20,652 nt of DNA, from positions 1 to 20,652 of the IMG/VR virus record IMGVR_UViG_3300027631_000169. The stretch is one strand, 5' to 3'. The position numbers and the translations under genes were made by a program. The first letter of the stretch is position 1. Each line of letters starts with the position of its first letter. Source of the stretch: a virus. The notes under the pieces are model-generated. The model searched no databases. It was not told where the DNA came from and saw nothing but the letters and a program-made list of their open reading frames with translations. Of the stretch, positions 15,062-20,652 are shown one piece after another.

Positions 15062-15426
15062 AATAATTGTTTTAATTTTATTTTTGCTTCATCTAATCCC
15101 ATTGCTTTATCATCTATAAGTAAATCATAATGTATTTTACCCATATATAATCCGTTATGCTTTACACCCCATTTTTCTAAACTATTCAATGTTATATCAT
15201 ATAACTTTGAGTAGATTTCCTTAACATCTCCATTCAATGTATGCATACCTCTTGCGGTATAAATATATATTATGTGTCCTTTATCGTATAAAGAGTTTGA
15301 TAAATCTATCATTTCTTGTATTGGTTCACAATAATGGTACTTATCTATTCCCAATGATTCCTTTTCTTTTGGACGAAAACATAGTGTATCATCCAAATCA
15401 AATGCTAATATTTTTTTATTACTCAT
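15058..15426 (-). CDS. HAD-superfamily phosphatase
   Basis: 122 residues, a compact HAD without cap domain. Motif I is FDLDDTLC (D10 nucleophile, D12 acid/base), motif II YTARG (T58), motif III probably K97 and motif IV DLLIDDKA (D105/D106). Small HADs of this form dephosphorylate sugar or polyol phosphates and often accompany nucleotidyltransferases and kinases in surface-glycan clusters. The ATG shares its A with the stop of the GatZ-like gene (TAATG), and its TGA overlaps the start of the 41-residue gene, so it is the penultimate member of a coupled operon. The substrate is unknown; context suggests a product of the aldolase-like protein. Confidence 0.85.
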   Translation of the reverse strand: MSNKKILAFDLDDTLCFRPKEKESLGIDKYHYCEPIQEMIDLSNSLYDKGHIIYIYTARGMHTLNGDVKEIYSKLYDITLNSLEKWGVKHNGLYMGKIHYDLLIDDKAMGLDEAKIKLKQLL

Positions 15427-16367
15427 TATGGTAAACTATTTAATTTATTTTGTATATTTTCTTTTATGACTGAATCGATGTTTGGTAATTCATATAAATC
15501 GTAACAATAATGCCCACATACTTGTATTAATTTACGTTTATCATTTATATCAAAATCACTCTTAACCCATTTTTCCCATTTTTTAGAATCGAAACAAATT
15601 TGATAAAATTCATCAATTTGGTTTTCACTCATATGTTCTAAATATGTTAATGTTTGTATTTGTGCAATTTCAGGTCCTATATTTAAGCTATCAACGCCTG
15701 AATTAAATCTAATTTCTAATTCCTCATTGGTTAAATAATCACCATTATGCTCTTTGGTTTTTTTATCAAATCGTTTACAAATTTCAACCATAGATTTTAA
15801 TCTTTGTAAATTAAATTTGCCTGAATTTTTCATATTAACTAAATCTAATCCAACACCAGATTGTATTACAACAAATTCTATATTTGAAAATATTTCTTCT
15901 TTTAAATTATCATTTAAAAATGTTAATATACTATTCAACTCAAAATCTTCAATACGAATAATTGCTTCTTCGGTTAAAATTTCATATTTTAAATTAGGAT
16001 TTATATGATATAGATAATTCATAGTATCGAATGTTTGAGCTATACCAATCGATTTATCATCTACTACAATTTTCCAAGGGTCAATATGAATTATATCAAA
16101 ATATTTTGCATCATTAACATATGATAGAAATCCATCATCTTCAATTTTTCCTTGGTTTGGACCGGAGTGGTCTCTTTCCAAAACAACATCACTTTTGCTT
16201 CTGACATATTTATGAAATGTAGTAGTATCCCATCCATTTACATATCCTCCATCAAAATCGATTTGCCTTCGAGTTGGTAATAATCCAAATCTATCAGATT
16301 GTAATTCCAATACAGAATCTACAATTTGCTTAGACATTGGACATATAAAGTATTTAGGTGTTTTCAT
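15426..16367 (-). CDS. GatZ/KbaZ-like TIM-barrel protein (tagatose-bisphosphate aldolase subunit family)
   Basis: 313 residues. Motifs parallel GatZ/KbaZ in order: QIDFDGGYVNGWDTTTFHKY (35-54) corresponds to their NQVNQFGGYTGM...F region; ERDHSGPNQG (64-73) to GGDHLGPN; HIDP (94-97) to HLD; YEILTEEAI (128-136) to YVIGTEVPV; VVIQSGVGLD (166-175) to VVQPGVEFD; and EHNGDYLTNE ... LNIGPEIA (206-235) to EAHSTDYQT...LKVGPAL. GatZ and KbaZ are described as the non-catalytic partner of class II tagatose-bisphosphate aldolases, with a TIM-barrel fold; the catalytic partner is absent here. The protein is about 100 residues shorter than GatZ. It overlaps the AroE-like gene by 14 bases. A role in making or modifying a phosphorylated sugar in this cassette is inference. 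Confidence 0.65.
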   Translation of the reverse strand: MKTPKYFICPMSKQIVDSVLELQSDRFGLLPTRRQIDFDGGYVNGWDTTTFHKYVRSKSDVVLERDHSGPNQGKIEDDGFLSYVNDAKYFDIIHIDPWKIVVDDKSIGIAQTFDTMNYLYHINPNLKYEILTEEAIIRIEDFELNSILTFLNDNLKEEIFSNIEFVVIQSGVGLDLVNMKNSGKFNLQRLKSMVEICKRFDKKTKEHNGDYLTNEELEIRFNSGVDSLNIGPEIAQIQTLTYLEHMSENQIDEFYQICFDSKKWEKWVKSDFDINDKRKLIQVCGHYCYDLYELPNIDSVIKENIQNKLNSLP

Positions 16368-16998
16368 AATCTATGCCTGTGTATATTTTAAATTGATGTT
16401 TAGCTTGTTCTCTATGTAACATAGTCCCACTTTCACTTTCAACTAAACAATCTACATATGTGTTTGTTGAATCTGTTACTATTGTAAGCGGTGTACAATT
16501 GAAAATAAATTTATTTTTTAATGTATATAATGTATCCCAATTATCCCTAACAATATTTTCAACACTCAATCCCAATTCACTCGCAGCCACTTTAACCGAT
16601 GCTGCTAATCCACCATTACCTAAAACATATAAAGTATCAAATCCTTTGTTATAATGGGTTATAAGCTTTAATGCGGCATAGTAATCGGTATTATAACCAA
16701 TCATCGTATCCGAAGTCATTAAAACAGTATTGATATTACCTACTTTTTTAGCCGCATTATCTACTTCATCCATTAAACTGAATGCAGTAACTTTAAATGG
16801 CATTGATATTGCGCAACCAGAAAATCCTAAGTATTGTGCGGATATAAGCGCCTTTGATATATTATTTACTGAAAACGATTTATATACTGAATTTATGCCA
16901 TGTCTTTCAAATGCCGTATTAAAGAATTTACATCCCATACTACCAGCTCTTTCGCTTAAAGAACCATATATTTTTGTATCTCTATTTATTGTAATCAT
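16354..16998 (-). CDS. Shikimate dehydrogenase-like (AroE-like) protein
   Basis: 214 residues, short of the usual 270 or so. The N-terminal substrate domain is recognisable: SLS (13-15) at the start; GFSGCAISMPFK (58-69), with K69 in the place of the catalytic Lys; VGNINTV (86-92), with N90; and GYNTDYY (101-107), with D105 in the place of the catalytic Asp. The dinucleotide-binding part begins YVLGNGGLAASV (124-135). The C-terminus is abbreviated, lacking most of the NADP-domain end. AroE reduces 3-dehydroshikimate with NADPH; relatives act on quinate or aminoshikimate-type substrates, so the real substrate is open. The gene overlaps the fusion gene upstream by 17 bases and the GatZ-like gene by 14. 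AroE-like genes are unusual in phages. Confidence 0.75.
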   Translation of the reverse strand: MITINRDTKIYGSLSERAGSMGCKFFNTAFERHGINSVYKSFSVNNISKALISAQYLGFSGCAISMPFKVTAFSLMDEVDNAAKKVGNINTVLMTSDTMIGYNTDYYAALKLITHYNKGFDTLYVLGNGGLAASVKVAASELGLSVENIVRDNWDTLYTLKNKFIFNCTPLTIVTDSTNTYVDCLVESESGTMLHREQAKHQFKIYTGIDYENT

Positions 16999-18889
16999 AT
17001 AGCATTTCTATTGATTTATACCATAACATTTTTGAAAATTTATCATCATGTAATGGTGACATATTTAAAAATATAATAGCAGTTAGTAATTTAACTTTGT
17101 TTAAATCGAATCCATTATTTATTATCCATTCTTCATACACATCTTTGAATTTTGTTAAATCCGAAGATACACTATAAGAATATGTTACAGAATAATCACC
17201 TTGAACGAATGTAATATTATCTTCGTTTTTCATTTTATCATATGGTATAATACATCCACCATACATTTTTGCTAAATCATAGTAAATATCTCCACCATTC
17301 GTATATCCACCAAATGATTCTCTCCAATCAATATATGTAAATTTCCTTTGTCCTAAATTATATACAATATTATCAAATTGTAAATCACCGTGAAATGCCG
17401 GATAAAACGGGTTTGATTCAAATTGTTTAAAATCTATTTTAGAAAATATAGATTCCATAGATGGATAATCTATACCATTTATATTATGGCTTTCTACATA
17501 GTAATTTATATTATTTTTATTTATAAATAAATTCAAACGTTCATTTGTTTTATCTACATAAAATTTCTTAATATGTTCAACTGAATTTGGTGATTGAGTT
17601 GATATGTTAGATTTTAGTTCTTCCAAAAACTTAACATATACTTCAAACATATCGATTTCATATAATGTACTTCCTTCTTGCCATTTATATGATATAAAGT
17701 TATTAGTATATTTGAAGTTATCAGGTATTTTATTTCCTAATTCTTTAGCTCTAATAATTCGGTTATCTAATACTGATTTATTTGGAGTAAATTTTATAAA
17801 TGCATTACCTTCTTTATATGTTATTTCCGAATTATCCTTTTGTAAAGAAAGTGGCTTATCATTTAGGTATTCTTTAGTTTTATTCAAATCATCTAAATTA
17901 CCGGTATCCAACCATTTCAATTTTTTTGCTTTAAAGGTAGGGTAGTTCGATGGAGTTTTAAATGCTGATACTATTTCACCTTCTACGATATTATCCTCCA
18001 ATTGCTCCCAAAACACCCCATAATCCCATATTCCAGCCAATCCTATAAATGCCATATCATATCCGTTCTCATTTTTATTAGAATAACGGATGATATCATT
18101 TCCACTTAATTGTACAGTTGAATATTTTTCAGGATATGATGTCGGGTGTATTCCCAACCAATTACCATCTAAGTGTGGCATTGGCGAATCTATTAAACAA
18201 TCACAAGTTGCTATATAAAATGGTCTTTGTAGATAAGATTTACATTGTAATGCCGAATAGCCTGGACCCGAAGCGTATCCATCTACATTATCAATTTCTA
18301 CAAAAGTAAATTTATGTGTTGGAAAAGCCAATTCACAATATTCTCTAACTGAATCTCCTTTATAACCAATTGCTATGATAAATTCATATTCTTTTGGAAA
18401 CTTATCAATTATATGTGAAATAATTGCACGATTGTTAATTGGTAGTAAAGCCTTATTGATTTCTTTGGTTAGATTTCCCAATCGAGTTCCTAATCCAGCT
18501 GCCAATATTAATACGGCAGGTGTTTGATGTTCGCCTTCTATTTTACCATTTGCTCTTGCAAATTCATCATCAATTCTAATAACATCATCTACTTCGGGAG
18601 TTGATACTTCTTGTAAGATAATATCGGTTAGTGCAATAACTCTATGTTTTTTGGGAGGTGTAACATTGAAGTATTCACCGGCTTTCATAATTTTCTTTTC
18701 AACTACACCTTCATCGTTTTCTAACCAAATTTCAGCTTCTCCTGATATAATGAAATTTGTTTCTCTTTTCAAATTATGATATTGATATGAGGTTTTGTAA
18801 CCTGCATTGATGTATATTCGTTTATAACAATATGCATCATTTAATTCTAACCATTCTTCCTTTCCCCAAGGTTTTATTATTGTTTTCAT
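16982..18889 (-). CDS. Cupin-nucleotidyltransferase-APH kinase fusion
   Basis: 635 residues, three domains. Residues 1-110 are a type II phosphomannose-isomerase-like cupin (SYQYHNLKRETNFIISGEAE, H38, E43, H82 in PPKKHRV); the usual second His of the HxH pair is replaced (HNL). Residues 124-345 are a sugar nucleotidyltransferase: LILAAGLGTRLGNLTKEINK (127-146), metal-binding D230 in ATCDCL and D328 in WLDTGN. Residues 355-635 are a choline/aminoglycoside-kinase-like phosphotransferase: HGDLQFDN (500-507) and YIDWRESFGG (519-528). The order cupin then transferase is the reverse of bacterial ManC/AlgA. A kinase and nucleotidyltransferase in one chain suggest phosphorylation and then nucleotide activation of a small alcohol or sugar, as in LicA plus LicC. 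The substrate is unknown. It starts 22 bases after the glycosyltransferase-like gene and overlaps the AroE-like gene. Confidence 0.88.
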   Translation of the reverse strand: MKTIIKPWGKEEWLELNDAYCYKRIYINAGYKTSYQYHNLKRETNFIISGEAEIWLENDEGVVEKKIMKAGEYFNVTPPKKHRVIALTDIILQEVSTPEVDDVIRIDDEFARANGKIEGEHQTPAVLILAAGLGTRLGNLTKEINKALLPINNRAIISHIIDKFPKEYEFIIAIGYKGDSVREYCELAFPTHKFTFVEIDNVDGYASGPGYSALQCKSYLQRPFYIATCDCLIDSPMPHLDGNWLGIHPTSYPEKYSTVQLSGNDIIRYSNKNENGYDMAFIGLAGIWDYGVFWEQLEDNIVEGEIVSAFKTPSNYPTFKAKKLKWLDTGNLDDLNKTKEYLNDKPLSLQKDNSEITYKEGNAFIKFTPNKSVLDNRIIRAKELGNKIPDNFKYTNNFISYKWQEGSTLYEIDMFEVYVKFLEELKSNISTQSPNSVEHIKKFYVDKTNERLNLFINKNNINYYVESHNINGIDYPSMESIFSKIDFKQFESNPFYPAFHGDLQFDNIVYNLGQRKFTYIDWRESFGGYTNGGDIYYDLAKMYGGCIIPYDKMKNEDNITFVQGDYSVTYSYSVSSDLTKFKDVYEEWIINNGFDLNKVKLLTAIIFLNMSPLHDDKFSKMLWYKSIEMLYDYNK

Positions 18890-18911
18890 ATTTGTAACCT
18901 ATTTAATATAA

Positions 18912-19640
18912 TTATAAGAAATTTTTTATTCCCAACCACTCGCTTTCGTAATCTTCAATATTTCTACATTTTTCATTTAAGTCATACCATCTGTATGGTG
19001 CTCCTTGATTGCCACTAAATAATCCTCTATACGTTATATTATTTTTAGTTAAAAACTTAGCCATTTCTATTTGCCAATCCGATTGGTTGTTTAGTAATCT
19101 TTCAAAATAATAATTTACAGCTATATCAAATATATCAGTTTTTGCAATCCAAAGAACATCTTCAAATTTATTATGAATCATAGAATTTGTAAAATCCAAA
19201 GTGTATATTGTATTTTCATAATCCGATTTTAGTATTAATTCCAATTCATCTCTTAATCGATATGATGGATTATAAATAAAATCAGGTCTTATTTTTATAG
19301 TAAAATCATAATAATTGCCTGTTTCTTTTTTTAGCCTATTGCATTCCATAATAGAATGGAATAATGGTTCTATTTGTATATTCCCATTTACCCATTTTTG
19401 ATAATTTTCAATTATCATTTTCTTAGGCTGCCATATATCTGAAAATTGTTCAAATAGAGAATCCGATTCAATTGAAGGAACACCAGCTATACTCAAATCG
19501 GATGAAGTTTGAGTTATACTATCCCACGTATGAACGAATATATCACACTCATCAATCATATCACCTATAAAATTTAAAATATTTTTAGATGTTAAAACAC
19601 CGGTTCTAATTTGACCGCTAAAGCATAATGCTATTTTCAT
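18912..19640 (-). CDS. Putative glycosyltransferase-like protein
   Basis: 242 residues from the ATG at 19640; the longer reading (19676) needs a TTG and runs through the promoter region. The start MKIALCFSGQIRTG is followed by CDIFVHTWDS (residues 35-44) and YDFTIKIRPDF (about 125-135). This FSGQxR ... D-x-FVHTW ... Y-D-x-x-I-x-x-RPD signature belongs to a family of putative glycosyltransferases in surface polysaccharide loci and in phages. No classical DxD could be assigned with confidence. It is the first gene of the accessory cassette and would transfer the activated product of the following genes to a host glycan or virion component; the acceptor is unknown. Confidence 0.65.
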   Translation of the reverse strand: MKIALCFSGQIRTGVLTSKNILNFIGDMIDECDIFVHTWDSITQTSSDLSIAGVPSIESDSLFEQFSDIWQPKKMIIENYQKWVNGNIQIEPLFHSIMECNRLKKETGNYYDFTIKIRPDFIYNPSYRLRDELELILKSDYENTIYTLDFTNSMIHNKFEDVLWIAKTDIFDIAVNYYFERLLNNQSDWQIEMAKFLTKNNITYRGLFSGNQGAPYRWYDLNEKCRNIEDYESEWLGIKNFL

Positions 19641-19645
19641 ACTTA

Positions 19646-19677
19646 CTAAATTACGATATTTTTTACAATTTTCCAAA
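19646..19677 (-). promoter_or_regulatory. Candidate Bacteroidota-type promoter of the cassette
   Basis: On the minus strand TTTG is followed after 20 bases by TAATTTAG, one mismatch from TAnnTTTG, with the same spacing as at the portal promoter. It lies between the hairpin terminator and the ATG at 19640, only about five bases before that ATG, so the transcript would be nearly leaderless. The position directly after a terminator supports it; the short leader is a reservation. Confidence 0.35.
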
Positions 19678-19687
19678 TATTTTGGAC

Positions 19688-19722
19688 AAAAAAAATACCC
19701 ACCAAATTAGTGAGTATTTTTT
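19688..19722 (-). terminator. Hairpin terminator after the oxygenase-like gene
   Basis: The arms AAAAAATAC/GTATTTTTT plus CAC/GTG form a stem of about 12 pairs with one mismatch (19690-19702 with 19710-19722) and a 7-base loop. It is followed on the minus strand by a T-run. Its symmetry makes it potentially bidirectional, but only minus-strand genes flank it. It separates the 2OG-like gene from the sugar cassette. Confidence 0.8.
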
Positions 19723-19737
19723 AAATAAATAAGTTTA

Positions 19738-20499
19738 TTATATCATTGGAGTATCTAATCCACAATGAGATTTAACATCATCGTTAAATTCAAATGGATT
19801 CATTGGAAATTGAATACTAATTCCGTGGCTATTAGCCGGTGAATCATGGTAATCTCTAGCATTGAATACAGTTGCTCTACAATCAATATTGTGGATAACA
19901 TCATCTACGTTATCATAAATGAATAATGATTTTTCAGGTGATACGATTAAATGTAATTTATAAGTATTTTTTATATAATCATCGTAGTTATCACCTTGCT
20001 CAGCTTTAATAACTGCTGCAAAATCTAAATCTAATCCATTATAAATTGGATTTGCTTCTTCTTCGGTTTCAACAATTTTAAATCCTTCTTTTTCAAGTAA
20101 TATGTTATGAATTGAACCACCATCCAATAAATCTTTATAATTCAATGGTAAAGAATTTACTGCTGTAAGGTTTTCTAATTTAGGTTGCCAATCTTGGTGT
20201 AATAATACAATATTTACATCTGCAGGAGAGTATCTAATATTAAATGGTACACTTTCTTTACAAAATAATTTGATATATTCCATTGTTAATGGCAATGCTT
20301 CCTTTTGTCTTTGTTGGAATGAATCATCGATATTCCAATCGAATCCATTGTATCCAACAAATACTTCAGCACCTTCAGTATCTTGCTTAACTCTATAAGC
20401 TTCCATTTCTTCTAATGCAGCTTGTAATTTAGCGTCATCTATAAATTTTTCCAGTGAAATAAATGGAACTTTTTTTCCATCTTCAATTAGTCCTATCAT
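19738..20499 (-). CDS. Putative 2OG-Fe(II) oxygenase-like protein (Asp/Asn hydroxylase type)
   Basis: 253 residues from the ATG at 20499; the longer reading (20535) uses TTG within the promoter region. Residues 88-104 contain FNIRYSPADVNIVLLHQDW, with an H101-x-D103 pair. Residues 181-235 have the order KLHLIVSPEKSLFIYDN, then ATVFNARDYHDSPANSHGIS and IQFP. This matches the layout seen in aspartyl/asparaginyl hydroxylase-like dioxygenases (HxD, then RxHxPL-x-TNP, then W/VFN....H.V.N.....I.L), with H218 as the distal iron ligand. The usual Arg that binds 2-oxoglutarate is not obvious. T4-like environmental phages often encode such oxygenases, acting on proteins or bases. The family is therefore a moderate call and the substrate is unknown. 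It is followed by a terminator and probably forms a single-gene transcript. Confidence 0.55.
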   Translation of the reverse strand: MIGLIEDGKKVPFISLEKFIDDAKLQAALEEMEAYRVKQDTEGAEVFVGYNGFDWNIDDSFQQRQKEALPLTMEYIKLFCKESVPFNIRYSPADVNIVLLHQDWQPKLENLTAVNSLPLNYKDLLDGGSIHNILLEKEGFKIVETEEEANPIYNGLDLDFAAVIKAEQGDNYDDYIKNTYKLHLIVSPEKSLFIYDNVDDVIHNIDCRATVFNARDYHDSPANSHGISIQFPMNPFEFNDDVKSHCGLDTPMI

Positions 20500-20534
20500 A
20501 ATATTAATTTTTGTGGTTGAACATATGTTCTCCA

Positions 20535-20569
20535 ATAAATATAAAATTATTTATAAATCGTATATTTAT
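20535..20569. promoter_or_regulatory. Symmetric divergent promoter region
   Basis: ATAAATATA (20535-20543) and TATATTTAT (20561-20569) are inverted copies around the palindrome ATTTATAAAT (20549-20558). Each copy points at a diverging gene: the minus copy lies 35 bases before the ATG at 20499, and the plus copy 15 bases before the ATG at 20585. The minus strand also reads TATAAATA (20555-20548), the T4 late-promoter word. Confidence 0.5.
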
Positions 20570-20584
20570 TTAAAAGTTTATACA

Positions 20585-20652
20585 ATGAGTTACAATAAGT
20601 GGGATGAGTTCGTAGTAACTCCATCTAAAAAATTTGGATTCGAAGTTCCATC
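20585..20652 (+). CDS. Start of a divergent gene, partial
   Basis: ATG at 20585 followed by an open frame to the right edge (22 complete codons, MSYNKWDEFVVTPSKKFGFE...). It is the only plus-strand gene supported. Too little is present to name a function. The support is the clean ATG 15 bases after a TATATTTAT motif, the divergent arrangement, and the sensible amino acid composition. The coding potential beyond the window is unknown. Confidence 0.6.
   Translation, partial: MSYNKWDEFVVTPSKKFGFEVP

Noticed and set aside
19641-19676. N-terminal extension of the glycosyltransferase-like gene
   Set aside because: Needs a TTG start and overlaps the candidate promoter; the ATG at 19640 begins the family-typical MKIALCFSGQIRTG.
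19688-19722. Inverted repeat as a mobile-element end
   Set aside because: The arms are A/T runs around a short G/C core with a T-run following, which is a terminator layout; no flanking duplication or transposase.
20500-20535. N-terminal extension of the oxygenase-like gene
   Set aside because: Needs a TTG start and runs into the TATATTTAT promoter motif; the ATG at 20499 is preferred.
1-20652. tRNA genes, CRISPR arrays, insertion sequences or att sites
   Set aside because: No cloverleaf with conserved T-arm sequence, regularly spaced repeats, transposase motifs or integrase gene were seen by eye; a dedicated scan was not possible.

Overview
The window is AT-rich phage DNA. It reads as part of the virion-structure region of a T4-like (myovirus-type) phage, very probably one that infects a member of the Bacteroidota. 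The phage assignment rests on a collinear set of recognisable head genes: large terminase (gp17-like), portal (gp20-like), prohead protease (gp21-like) and an acidic scaffold-like protein (gp22-like). The host inference rests on four things: a ribosomal protein bS21 of Bacteroidota type; a promoter upstream of the portal gene with the Bacteroidota layout TTTG-N20-TATCTTTG; the near absence of Shine-Dalgarno sequences; and A/T-rich leaders. No tRNA, CRISPR array, insertion sequence or integrase was seen.

All complete genes lie on the minus strand, so the transcriptional order runs from the right end to the left. (1) 20585-20652 (+) is the beginning of a divergent gene. (2) 20499-19738 is a putative 2OG-Fe(II) oxygenase-like protein, followed by a hairpin terminator. 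(3) 19640-14936 is a tight, overlapping accessory cassette: glycosyltransferase-like protein, cupin-nucleotidyltransferase-kinase fusion, shikimate-dehydrogenase-like protein, GatZ/KbaZ-like TIM-barrel protein, HAD phosphatase and a 41-residue basic protein. It looks like a small pathway that makes, activates and transfers an unusual polyol or sugar. (4) 14895-10867 is a 1342-residue multidomain protein: nucleotidyltransferase, Gly/Ala-rich hydrophobic segment, HELVH metallopeptidase and ligase-like domain. The pieces are separated by hydrophobic-x-Glu motifs of the kind cut by T4-type prohead proteases. (5) 10822-1320 is the head module: a Cys4 protein, a membrane-anchored protein, terminase, portal, several small probable core or internal proteins, the protease, a DUF5856-like protein and bS21. 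(6) After a terminator, 1135-1 is the acidic scaffold-like protein, which runs off the left edge.

The observations most worth following are: a dnaX-type A_AAA_AAG slippery sequence next to a stop codon that would fuse an EF-hand protein to a membrane domain lacking its own start; the possible self-processed capsid polyprotein; the sugar/cyclitol-like cassette; phage bS21 placed inside the head operon; and a recurring TATATTTAT motif in six intergenic gaps that may be the phage promoter. Functions are read from motifs only; no database search was possible.
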